Made by a program: the position numbers and the translations under genes
Assembly (NCBI RefSeq): GCF_020882245.1
Contig: NW_026869996.1
Location: forward strand, 2,837,592-2,901,591
DNA from: Rhopalosiphum padi
Lineage: Eukaryota; Arthropoda; Insecta; Hemiptera; Aphididae
Length of the DNA stretch: 64,000 nt
Direction of reading: 5' to 3'
The notes under the pieces: model-generated
Told to the model about the DNA's origin: nothing
Databases searched by the model: none
The model's input: only the letters and a program-made list of their open reading frames with translations
Shown: positions 47,505-59,860 of the stretch, one piece after another
Numbering within the stretch: the first letter of the stretch is position 1
How the letters are laid out: the number at the start of each line of letters is the position of its first letter

Positions 47505-50500
47505 AAGGAAAAATGTTAAATTTAATTTATTTGATGGATATAAATCAATTATTATGGGGTTTTTTGATGAATTAATGGTTTTTTTTAATAAATTTTAAGG
47601 AAATTTCTTGTTTTTAATCTTATATTATGGGGGGTTGTTAAGGAAAAATGTTAAATTTAATTTATTTCAAAGATTTAAATCAATTATTATGGGTTTTTTT
47701 GATGAATTAATGGTTTTTTTAATAAATTTTAAGGAAATTTCTGGTTTTTAATCATTTATTATGGGGGTTGTTAAGGAAAAATGTTAAATTTAATTTATTT
47801 GATGGATTTAAATCAATTATTATGGGGTTTTTTGATGAATTAATGGTTTTTTTAATACATTTTAAGGAAATTTCTGGTTTTTAATAATTTATTATGGGAG
47901 TTTGTTAAGGAAAAATGTTAAATTTAATTTATTTGATGGATTTAAATCAATTATTATGGGGTTTTTTGATGAATTAATGGTTTTTTTTAATACATTTTAA
48001 GGAAATTTCTGGTTTTTAATCATTTATTATGGGGGTTTGTTAAGGAAAAATGTTAAATTTAATGTATTTGATGGTTTTAAATCGGTTATTATTGGGGGTT
48101 GTTAAGGAAAAATGTTAAATTTAATTTATTTGATGGATATAAATCAATTATTATGGGGTTTTTTGATGAATTAATGGTTTTTTTAATAAATTTTAAGGAA
48201 ATTTCTGGTTTTTAATAATTTATTATGGGGGTTTGTTAAGGAAAAATGTTAAATTTAATTTATTTGATGGATTTAAATCAATTATTATGGGGTTTTTTGA
48301 TGAATTAATGGTTTTTTTAATAAATTTTAAGGAAATTTCTGGTTTTAAATCGTTTATTATTGGGGGTTGTTAAGGAAAAATGTTAAATTTAATGTATTTG
48401 ATGGTTTTAAATCGGTTATTATTGGGGGTTGTTAAGGAAAAATGTTAAATTTAATTTATTTGATGGATTTAAATCAATTATTATGGGGTTTATTGATGAA
48501 TTAATGGTTTTTTTAATACATTTTAAGGAAATTTCTGGTTTTTAATCATTTATTATGGGGGTTTGTTAAGGAAAAATGTTAAATTTAATGTATTTGATGG
48601 TTTTTAAATCGGTTATTATTGGGGGTTGTTAAGGAAAAATGTTAAATTTAATGTATTTGATGGTTTTAAATCGGTTATTATTAGGGGTTGTTAAGGAAAA
48701 ATGTTAAATTTAATTTATTTGATGGATTTAAATCAATTATTATGGGGTTTTTTTGATGAATTAATGGCTTTTTTAATACATATTAGGGAAATTTCTGGTT
48801 TTTAATCATTTATGATGGGGGTTTGTTAAGGAAAAATGTTAAATTTAATTTATTTGATGGATTTAAATCAATTATTATGGGGTTTTTTGATGAATTAATG
48901 GTTTTTTTTAATAAATTTTAAGGAAATTTCTGGTTTTTAATCATTTATTATGGGGGGTTGTTAAGGAAAAATGTTAAATTTAATTTAATTGATGGATTTA
49001 AATCAATTATTATGGGTTTTTTTTGATGAATTAATGGTTTTTTTTAATACATTTTAAGGAAATTTCTGGTTTTTAATCATTTATTATGGGGGTTTGTTAA
49101 GGAAAAATGTTAAATTTAATGTATTTGATGGTTTTAAATCGTTTATTATTAGGGGTTGTTAAGGAAAAATGTTAAATTTAATGTATTTGATGGTTTTAAA
49201 TCGGTTATTATTGGGGGTTGTTAAGGAAAAATGTTAAATTTAATTTATTTGATGGATATAAATCAATTATTATGGGGTTTTTTGATGAATTAATGGTTTT
49301 TTTAATAAATTTTAAGGAAATTTCTTGTTTTTAATCTTATATTATGGGGGGTTGTTAAGGAAAAATGTTAAATTTAATTTATTTCAAAGATTTAAATCAA
49401 TTATTATGGGTTTTTTTGATGAATTAATGGTTTTTTTAATAAATTTTAAGGAAATTTCTGGTTTTTAATCATTTATTATGGGGGTTGTTAAGGAAAAATG
49501 TTAAATTTAATTTATTTGATGGATTTAAATCAATTATTATGGGGTTTTTTTGATGAATTAATGGTTTTTTTAATACATTTTAAGGAAATTTCTGGTTTTT
49601 AATAATTTATTATGGGGGTTTGTTAAGGAAAAATGTTAAATTTAATTTATTTGATGGATTTAAATCAATTATTATGGGGTTTTTTGATGAATTAATGGTT
49701 TTTTTAATAAATTTTAAGGAAATTTCTGGTTTTTAATCATTTATTATGGGGGGTTGTTAAGGAAAAATGTTAAATTTAATTTAATTGATGGATTTAAATC
49801 AATTATTATGGGTTTTTTTGATGAATTAATGGTTTTTTTAATACATTTTAAGGAAATTTCTGGTTTTTAATCATTTATTATGGGGGTTTGTTAAGGAAAA
49901 ATGTTAAATTTAATGTATTTGATGGTTTTAAATCGGTTATTATTGGGGGTTGTTAAGGAAAAATGTTAAATTTAATGTATTTGATGGTTTTAAATCGGTT
50001 ATTATTGGGGGGTTGTTAAGGAAAAATGTTAAATTTAATGTATTTGATGGTTTTAAATCGGTTATTATTAGGGGTTGTTAAGGAAAAATGTTAAATTTAA
50101 TTTATTTGATGGATTTAAATCAATTATTATGGGGTTTTTTGATGAATTAATGGCTTTTTTAATACATATTAAGGAAATTTCTGGTTTTTAATCATTTATG
50201 ATGGGGGTTTGTTAAGGAAAAATGTTAAATTTAATTTATTTGATGGATTTAAATCAATTATTATGGGGTTTTTTTGATGAATTAATGGTTTTTTTAATAA
50301 ATTTTAAGGAAATTTCTGGTTTTTAATCATTTATTATGGGGGGTTGTTAAGGAAAAATGTTAAATTTAATTTAATTGATGGATTTAAATCAATTATTATG
50401 GGTTTTTTTTGATGAATTAATGGTTTTTTTAATACATTTTAAGGAAATTTCTGGTTTTTAATCATTTATTATGGGGGTTTGTTAAGGAAAAATGTTAAAT

Positions 50501-51198
50501 TTAATGTATTTGATGGCTTTAAATCGGTTATTATTGGGGGTTGTTAAGGAAAAATGTTAAATTTAATGTATTTGATGGTTTTAAATCGGTTATTATTGGG
50601 GGTTGTTAAGGAAAAATGTTAAATTTAATGTATTTGATGGTTTTAAATCGGTTATTATTAGGGGTTGTTAAGGAAAAAATGTTAAATTTAATTTATTTGA
50701 TGGATTTAAATCAATTATTATGGGGTTTTTTGATGAATTAATGGTTTTTTTTAATACATTTTAAGGAAATTTCTGGTTTTTAATCATTTATTATGGGGGT
50801 TTGTTAAGGAAAAATGTTAAATTTAATTTATTTGATGGATTTAAATCAATTATTATGGGGTTTTTTGATGAATTAATGGTTTTTTTAATAAATTTTAAGG
50901 AAATTTCTGGTTTTTAATCATTTATTATGGGGGGTTGTTAAGGAAAAATGTTAAATTTAATTTAATTGATGGATTTAAATCAATTATTATGGGTTTTTTT
51001 TGATGAATTAATGGTTTTTTTAATACATTTTAAGGAAATTTCTGGTTTTTAATCATTTATTATGGGGGTTTGTTAAGGAAAAATGTTAAATTTAATGTAT
51101 TTGATGGTTTTAAATCGTTTATTATTAGGGGTTGTTAAGGAAAAATGTTAAATTTAATGTATTTGATGGTTTTAAATCGGTTATTATTGGGGGTTGTT
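47505..51198 (+). repeat. Right block, 47.5-51.2 kb
   Basis: T2 copies start at 47505 and 49223. Between them lie V2 Z, R'-like, S-a, a T/Z chimera (TATAAATC with AATAATTTATT near 48220), P-like, S-a R' S-a S-b M(AGGG) N O S-f S-a. After 49223 the order is V2 Z N O S-a S-a S-b M N O S-a S-a S-b R' N O S-f S-a. One S-a has GATGGCTTTAAATC near 50517. Nothing other than satellite is seen. Confidence 0.82.
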
Positions 51199-51725
51199 AA
51201 GGAAAAATGTTAAATTTAATTTATTTGATGGATATAAATCAATTATTATGGGGTTTTTTGATGAATTAATGGTTTTTTTTAATAAATTTTAAGGAAATTT
51301 CTTGTTTTTAATCTTATATTATGGGGGGTTGTTAAGGAAAAATGTTAAATTTAATTTATTTCAAAGATTTAAATCAATTATTATGGGTTTTTTTGATGAA
51401 TTAATGGTTTTTTTAATACATTTTAAGGAAATTTCTGGTTTTTAATAATTTATTATGGGGGTTTGTTAAGGAAAAATGTTAAATTTAATTTATTTGATGG
51501 ATTTAAATCAATTATTATGGGGTTTTTTGATGAATTAATGGTTTTTTTAATACATTTTAAGGAAATTTCTGGTTTTTAATCATTTATTATGGGGGTTTGT
51601 TAAGGAAAAATGTTAAATTTAATGTATTTGATGGTTTTAAATCGTTTATTATTAGGGGTTGTTAAGGAAAAATGTTAAATTTAATGTATTTGATGGTTTT
51701 AAATCGGTTATTATTGGGGGTTGTT
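51199..51725 (+). repeat. 527-bp partial module T2 V2 R' S-f S-a
   Basis: Five units (T2, a V2 with a Z-like end, R', S-f, S-a) lie between two closely spaced T2 copies, the shortest T2-to-T2 distance in the window. The second T2 starts at 51726 and is followed by a normal V2. This looks like a deletion product of a longer module, or a small tandem duplication of O-region units. Confidence 0.84.
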
Positions 51726-51993
51726 AAGGAAAAATGTTAAATTTAATTTATTTGATGGATATAAATCAATTATTATGGGGTTTTTTGATGAATTAATGGT
51801 TTTTTTAATAAATTTTAAGGAAATTTCTTGTTTTTAATCTTATATTATGGGGGGTTGTTAAGGAAAAATGTTAAATTTAATTTATTTCAAAGATTTAAAT
51901 CAATTATTATGGGTTTTTTTTGATGAATTAATGGTTTTTTTAATAAATTTTAAGGAAATTTCTGGTTTTTAATCATTTATTATGGGGGTTGTT

Positions 51994-52054
51994 AAGGAAA
52001 AATGTTAAATTTAATTTATTTGATGGTTTTAAATCTTTATTATTGGGGGTTGTT
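51994..52054 (+). repeat. Chimeric L/S unit (S-d with L start)
   Basis: This 61-bp unit has the L-specific start AATTTATTTGATGG joined to the S-d body GGTTTTAAATCTTT. It is the reciprocal type of the S/L chimera at 41104. It sits between V2 and the third GAGGG block, where the sister arrays have a full S/L chimera followed by S-d. A deletion between two unit starts would explain it. Confidence 0.85.
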
Positions 52055-53307
52055 AAGGAAAAATGTTAAATTTAATTTATTTGATGGATTTAAATCAATT
52101 ATTATGGGGTTTTTTGATGAATTAATGGTTTTTTTAATACATTTTAAGGAAATTTCTGGTTTTTAATCATTTATTATGGGGGGTTTGTTAAGGAAAAATG
52201 TTAAATTTAATGTATTTGATGGTTTTAAATCGGTTATTATTGGGGGTTGTTAAGGAAAAATGTTAAATTTAATGTATTTGATGGTTTTAAATCGGTTATT
52301 ATTAGGGGTTGTTAAGGAAAAATGTTAAATTTAATTTATTTGATGGATTTAAATCAATTATTATGGGGTTTTTTTGATGAATTAATGGCTTTTTGTAATA
52401 CATATTAAGGAAATTTCTGGTTTTTAATTATTTATGATGGGGGTTTGTTAAGGAAAAATGTTAAATTTAATTTATTTGAGGGATTTAAATCAATTATTAT
52501 GGGGTTTTTTGATGAATTAATGGTTTTTTTAATAAATTTTAAGGAAATTTCTGGTTTTTAATCATTTATTATGGGGGGTTGTTAAGGAAAAATGTTAAAT
52601 TTAATTTAATTGATGGATTTAAATCAATTATTATGGGTTTTTTTGATGAATTAATGGTTTTTTTAATACATTTTAAGGAAATTTCTGGTTTTAAATCGTT
52701 TATTATTGGGGGTTGTTAAGGAAAAATGTTAAATTTAATGTATTTGATGGTTTTAAATCGGTTATTATTGGAGGTTGTTAAGGAAAAATGTTAAATTTAA
52801 TTTATTTGATGGATTTAAATCAATTATTATGGGGTTTTTTTGATGAATTAATGGTTTTTTTTAATACATTTTAAGGAAATTTCTGGTTTTTAATCATTTA
52901 TTATGGGGGTTTGTTAAGGAAAAATGTTAAATTTAATGTATTTGATGGTTTTAAATCGGTTATTATTGGGGGTTGTTAAGGAAAAATGTTAAATTTAATG
53001 TATTTGATGGTTTTAAATCGGTTATTATTAGGGGTTGTTAAGGAAAAATGTTAAATTTAATTTATTTGATGGATTTAAATCAATTATTATGGGGTTTTTT
53101 GATGAATTAATGGCTTTTTTAATACATATTAAGGAAATTTCTGGTTTTTAATCATTTATGATGGGGGTTTGTTAAGGAAAAATGTTAAATTTAATTTATT
53201 TGATGGATTTAAATCAATTATTATGGGGTTTTTTGATGAATTAATGGTTTTTTTAATAAATTTTAAGGAAATTTCTGGTTTTTAATCATTTATTATGGGG
53301 GGTTGTT
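52055..53307 (+). repeat. 1.25-kb block with GAGGG mark, copy 3
   Basis: This has the same order as 37527-38775, with GAGGG at 52478, 6051 bp from copy 2. M has a G inserted in its T tract (GGCTTTTTGTAATAC near 52390), and one S-a ends ATTGGAGG. The following O unit is missing: its altered start (AAGAAAAAATG at 53308) is joined directly to an S-f body. One O unit was therefore removed by exchange between unit starts. Confidence 0.87.
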
Positions 53308-53431
53308 AAGAAAAAATGTTAAATTTAATGTATTTGATGGTTTTAAATCGTTTATTATTAGGGGTTGTTAAGGAAAAATGTTAAATTTAATGTATTTGAT
53401 GGTTTTAAATCGGTTATTATTGGGGGTTGTT

Positions 53432-56400
53432 AAGGAAAAATGTTAAATTTAATTTATTTGATGGATATAAATCAATTATTATGGGGTTTTTTGATGAATT
53501 AATGGTTTTTTTAATAAATTTTAAGGAAATTTCTTGTTTTTAATCTTATATTATGGGGGGTTGTTAAGGAAAAATGTTAAATTTAATTTATTTCAAAGAT
53601 TTAAATCAATTATTATGGGTTTTTTTTGATGAATTAATGGTTTTTTTTAATAAATTTTAAGGAAATTTCTGGTTTTTAATCATTTATTATGGGGGTTGTT
53701 AAGGAAAAATGTTAAATTTAATTTATTTGATGGATTTAAATCAATTATTATGGGGTTTTTTGATGAATTAATGGTTTTTTTAATACATTTTAAGGAAATT
53801 TCTGGTTTTTAATAATTTATTATGGGGATTTGTTAAGGAAAAATGTTAAATTTAATTTATTTGATGGATTTAAATCAATTATTATGGGGTTTTTTGATGA
53901 ATTAATGGTTTTTTTAATAAATTTTAAGGAAATTTCTGGTTTTAAATCGTTTATTATTGGGGGTTGTTAAGGAAAAATGTTAAATTTAATGTATTTGATG
54001 GTTTTAAATCGGTTATTATTGGGGGTTGTTAAGGAAAAATGTTAAATTTAATGTATTTGATGGTTTTAAATCGGTTATTATTAGGGGTTGTTAAGGAAAA
54101 ATGTTAAATTTAATTTATTTGATGGATTTAAATCAATTATTATGGGGTTTTTTTGATGAATTAATGGCTTTTTTAATACATATTAAGGAAATTTCTGGTT
54201 TTTAATCATTTATGATGGGGGTTTGTTAAGGAAAAATGTTAAATTTAATTTATTTGATGGATTTAAATCAATTATTATGGGGTTTTTTGATGAATTAATG
54301 GTTTTTTTTAATAAATTTTAAGGAAATTTCTGGTTTTTAATCATTTATTATGGGGGGTTGTTAAGGAAAAATGTTAAATTTAATTTAATTGATGGATTTA
54401 AATCAATTATTATGGGTTTTTTTTGATGAATTAATGGTTTTTTTTAATAAATTTTAAGGAAATTTCTGGTTTTTAATCATTTATTATGGGGGTTGTTAAG
54501 GAAAAATGTTAAATTTAATTTATTTGATGGATTTAAATCAATTATTATGGGGTTTTTTGATGAATTAATGGTTTTTTTTAATACATTTTAAGGAAATTTC
54601 TGGTTTTTAATAATTTATTATGGGGGTTTGTTAAGGAAAAATGTTAAATTTAATTTATTTGATGGATTTAAATCAATTATTATGGGGTTTTTTGATGAAT
54701 TAATGGTTTTTTTAATAAATTTTAAGGAAATTTCTGGTTTTTAATCATTTATTATGGGGGGTTGTTAAGGAAAAATGTTAAATTTAATTTAATTGATGGA
54801 TTTAAATCAATTATTATGGGTTTTTTTTGATGAATTAATGGTTTTTTTTAATACATTTTAAGGAAATTTCTGGTTTTTAATCATTTATTATGGGGGTTTG
54901 TTAAGGAAAAATGTTAAATTTAATGTATTTGATGGTTTTAAATCGGTTATTATTGGGGGTTGTTAAGGAAAAATGTTAAATTTAATGTATTTGATGGTTT
55001 TAAATCGGTTATTATTGGGGGTTGTTAAGGAAAAATGTTAAATTTAATGTATTTGATGGTTTTAAATCGGTTATTATTAGGGGTTGTTAAGGAAAAATGT
55101 TAAATTTAATTTATTTGATGGATTTAAATCAATTATTATGGGGTTTTTTGATGAATTAATGGCTTTTTTAATACATATTAAGGAAATTTCTGGTTTTTAA
55201 TCATTTATGATGGGGGGTTTGTTAAGGAAAAATGTTAAATTTAATTTATTTGATGGATTTAAATCAATTATTATGGGGTTTTTTGATGAATTAATGGTTT
55301 TTTTTAATAAATTTTAAGGAAATTTCTGGTTTTTAATCATTTATTATGGGGGGTTGTTAAGGAAAAATGTTAAATTTAATTTAATTGATGGATTTAAATC
55401 AATTATTATGGGTTTTTTTGATGAATTAATGGTTTTTTTTAATAAATTTTAAGGAAATTTCTGGTTTTTAATCATTTATTATGGGGGTTGTTAAGGAAAA
55501 ATGTTAAATTTAATTTATTTGATGGATTTAAATCAATTATTATGGGGTTTTTTTGATGAATTAATGGTTTTTTTAATACATTTTAAGGAAATTTCTGGTT
55601 TTTAATAATTTATTATGGGGGTTTGTTAAGGAAAAATGTTAAATTTAATTTATTTGATGGATTTAAATCAATTATTATGGGGTTTTTTGATGAATTAATG
55701 GTTTTTTTTAATAAATTTTAAGGAAATTTCTGGTTTTTAATCATTTATTATGGGGGTTGTTAAGGAAAAATGTTAAATTTAATTTATTTGATGGATTTAA
55801 ATCAATTATTATGGGGTTTTTTGATGAATTAATGGTTTTTTTAATACATTTTAAGGAAATTTCTGGTTTTTAATAATTTATTATGGGGATTTGTTAAGGA
55901 AAAATGTTAAATTTAATTTATTTGATGGATTTAAATCAATTATTATGGGGTTTTTTTGATGAATTAATGGTTTTTTTAATAAATTTTAAGGAAATTTCTG
56001 GTTTTAAATCGTTTATTATTGGGGGTTGTTAAGGAAAAATGTTAAATTTAATGTATTTGATGGTTTTAAATCGGTTATTATTGGGGGTTGTTAAGGAAAA
56101 ATGTTAAATTTAATGTATTTGATGGTTTTAAATCGGTTATTATTAGGGGTTGTTAAGGAAAAATGTTAAATTTAATTTATTTGATGGATTTAAATCAATT
56201 ATTATGGGGTTTTTTGATGAATTAATGGCTTTTTTAATACATATTAAGGAAATTTCTGGTTTTTAATCATTTATGATGGGGGTTTGTTAAGGAAAAATGT
56301 TAAATTTAATTTATTTGATGGATTTAAATCAATTATTATGGGGTTTTTTGATGAATTAATGGTTTTTTTAATAAATTTTAAGGAAATTTCTGGTTTTTAA

Positions 56401-56681
56401 TCATTTATTATGGGGGGTTGTTAAGGAAAAATGTTAAATTTAATTTAATTGATGGATTTAAATCAATTATTATGGGTTTTTTTTGATGAATTAATGGTTT
56501 TTTTAATACATTTTAAGGAAATTTCTGGTTTTTAATCATTTATTATGGGGGTTTGTTAAGGAAAAATGTTAAATTTAATGTATTTGATGGTTTTAAATCG
56601 TTTATTATTAGGGGTTGTTAAGGAAAAATGTTAAATTTAATGTATTTGATGGTTTTAAATCGGTTATTATTGGGGGTTGTT
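53432..56681 (+). repeat. 3.25-kb module from T2 to T2
   Basis: The order is T2 V2 Z, an N with a P-like end, S-a S-b M N O2 Z N O S-a S-a S-b M N O2 Z N Z, an N with a P-like end, S-a S-b M N O S-f S-a. Two Z units carry ATGGGGATTTG (about 53826 and 55888). The right part, from Z N Z to S-a, is shared with the next module. Confidence 0.84.
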
Positions 56682-59600
56682 AAGGAAAAATGTTAAATTT
56701 AATTTATTTGATGGATATAAATCAATTATTATGGGGTTTTTTGATGAATTAATGGTTTTTTTAATAAATTTTAAGGAAATTTCTTGTTTTTAATCTTATA
56801 TTATGGGGGGTTGTTAAGGAAAAATGTTAAATTTAATTTATTTCAAAGATTTAAATCAATTATTATGGGTTTTTTTTGATGAATTAATGGTTTTTTTAAT
56901 AAATTTTAAGGAAATTTCTGGTTTTTAATCATTTATTATGGGGGGTTGTTAAGGAAAAATGTTAAATTTAATTTATTTGATGGATTTAAATCAATTATTA
57001 TGGGGTTTTTTGATGAATTAATGGTTTTTTTTAATACATTTTAAGGAAATTTCTGGTTTTTAATAATTTATTATGGGGGTTTGTTAAGGAAAAATGTTAA
57101 ATTTAATTTATTTGATGGATTTAAATCAATTATTATGGGGTTTTTTGATGAATTAATGGTTTTTTTTAATAAATTTTAAGGAAATTTCTGGTTTTTAATC
57201 ATTTATTATGGGGGGTTGTTAAGGAAAAATGTTAAATTTAATTTAATTGATGGATTTAAATCAATTATTATGGGTTTTTTTTGATGAATTAATGGTTTTT
57301 TTAATACATTTTAAGGAAATTTCTGGTTTTTAATCATTTATTATGGGGGTTTGTTAAGGAAAAATGTTAAATTTAATGTATTTGATGGTTTTAAATCGGT
57401 TATTATTGGGGGTTGTTAAGGAAAAATGTTAAATTTAATGTATTTGATGGTTTTAAATCGGTTATTATTGGGGGTTGTTAAGGAAAAATGTTAAATTTAA
57501 TGTATTTGATGGTTTTAAATCGGTTATTATTAGGGGTTGTTAAGGAAAAATGTTAAATTTAATTTATTTGATGGATTTAAATCAATTATTATGGGGTTTT
57601 TTTGATGAATTAATGGCTTTTTTAATACATATTAAGGAAATTTCTGGTTTTTAATCATTTATGATGGGGGTTTGTTAAGGAAAAATGTTAAATTTAATTT
57701 ATTTGATGGATTTAAATCAATTATTATGGGGTTTTTTTGATGAATTAATGGTTTTTTTTAATAAATTTTAAGGAAATTTCTGGTTTTTAATCATTTATTA
57801 TGGGGGGTTGTTAAGGAAAAATGTTAAATTTAATTTAATTGATGGATTTAAATCAATTATTATGGGTTTTTTTGATGAATTAATGGTTTTTTTAATAAAT
57901 TTTAAGGAAATTTCTGGTTTTTAATCATTTATTATGGGGGTTGTTAAGGAAAAATGTTAAATTTAATTTATTTGATGGATTTAAATCAATTATTATGGGG
58001 TTTTTTGATGAATTAATGGTTTTTTTAATACATTTTATGGAAATTTCTGGTTTTTAATAATTTATTATGGGGGTTTGTTAAGGAAAAATGTTAAATTTAA
58101 TTTATTTGATGGATTTAAATCAATTATTATGGGGTTTTTTGATGAATTAATGGTTTTTTTTAATAAATTTTAAGGAAATTTCTGGTTTTAAATCGTTTAT
58201 TATTGGGGGTTGTTAAGGAAAAATGTTAAATTTAATGTATTTGATGGTTTTAAATCGGTTATTATTGGGGGTTGTTAAGGAAAAATGTTAAATTTAATTT
58301 ATTTGATGGATTTAAATCAATTATTATGGGGTTTTTTGATGAATTAATGGTTTTTTTAATACATTTTAAGGAAATTTCTGGTTTTTAATCATTTATTATG
58401 GGGGTTTGTTAAGGAAAAATGTTAAATTTAATGTATTTGATGGTTTTAAATCGGTTATTATTGGGGGTTGTTAAGGAAAAATGTTAAATTTAATGTATTT
58501 GATGGTTTTTAAATCGGTTATTATTAGGGGTTGTTAAGGAAAAATGTTAAATTTAATTTATTTGATGGATTTAAATCAATTATTATGGGTTTTTTTTGAT
58601 GAATTAATGGTTTTTTTTAATAAATTTTAAGGAAATTTCTGGTTTTTAATCATTTATTATGGGGGTTGTTAAGGAAAAATGTTAAATTTAATTTATTTGA
58701 TGGATTTAAATCAATTATTATGGGGTTTTTTTGATGAATTAATGGTTTTTTTAATACATTTTAAGGAAATTTCTGGTTTTTAATAATTTATTATGGGGGT
58801 TTGTTAAGGAAAAATGTTAAATTTAATTTATTTGATGGATTTAAATCAATTATTATGGGGTTTTTTGATGAATTAATGGTTTTTTTAATAAATTTTAAGG
58901 AAATTTCTGGTTTTTAATCATTTATTATGGGGGTTGTTAAGGAAAAATGTTAAATTTAATTTATTTGATGGATTTAAATCAATTATTATGGGGTTTTTTG
59001 ATGAATTAATGGTTTTTTTTAATACATTTTAAGGAAATTTCTGGTTTTTAATAATTTATTATGGGGATTTGTTAAGGAAAAATGTTAAATTTAATTTATT
59101 TGATGGATTTAAATCAATTATTATGGGGTTTTTTGATGAATTAATGGTTTTTTTAATAAATTTTAAGGAAATTTCTGGTTTTAAATCGTTTATTATTGGG
59201 GGTTGTTAAGGAAAAATGTTAAATTTAATGTATTTGATGGTTTTAAATCGGTTATTATTGGGGGTTGTTAAGGAAAAATGTTAAATTTAATGTATTTGAT
59301 GGTTTTAAATCGGTTATTATTAGGGGTTGTTAAGGAAAAATGTTAAATTTAATTTATTTGATGGATTTAAATCAATTATTATGGGGTTTTTTTGATGAAT
59401 TAATGGCTTTTTTAATACATATTAAGGAAATTTCTGGTTTTTAATCATTTATGATGGGGGTTTGTTAAGGAAAAATGTTAAATTTAATTTATTTGATGGA
59501 TTTTAAATCAATTATTATGGGGTTTTTTGATGAATTAATGGTTTTTTTAATAAATTTTAAGGAAATTTCTGGTTTTTAATCATTTATTATGGGGGGTTGT

Positions 59601-59860
59601 TAAGGAAAAATGTTAAATTTAATTTAATTGATGGATTTAAATCAATTATTATGGGTTTTTTTGATGAATTAATGGTTTTTTTTAATACATTTTAAGGAAA
59701 TTTCTGGTTTTTAATCATTTATTATGGGGGTTTGTTAAGGAAAAATGTTAAATTTAATGTATTTGATGGTTTTAAATCGTTTATTATTAGGGGTTGTTAA
59801 GGAAAAATGTTAAATTTAATGTATTTGATGGTTTTAAATCGGTTATTATTGGGGGTTGTT
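56682..59860 (+). repeat. 3.18-kb module from T2 to T2
   Basis: The order is T2 V2 Z N O S-a S-a S-b M N O2 Z, an N with a P-like end, S-a R' S-a S-b, one L unit with ATGGG and a G5 end, Z N Z(GGGGATTTG), an N with a P-like end, S-a S-b M N O S-f S-a. Its first half recurs from 59861. An isolated change, CATTTTATGGAAAT, lies near 58035. Confidence 0.85.
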
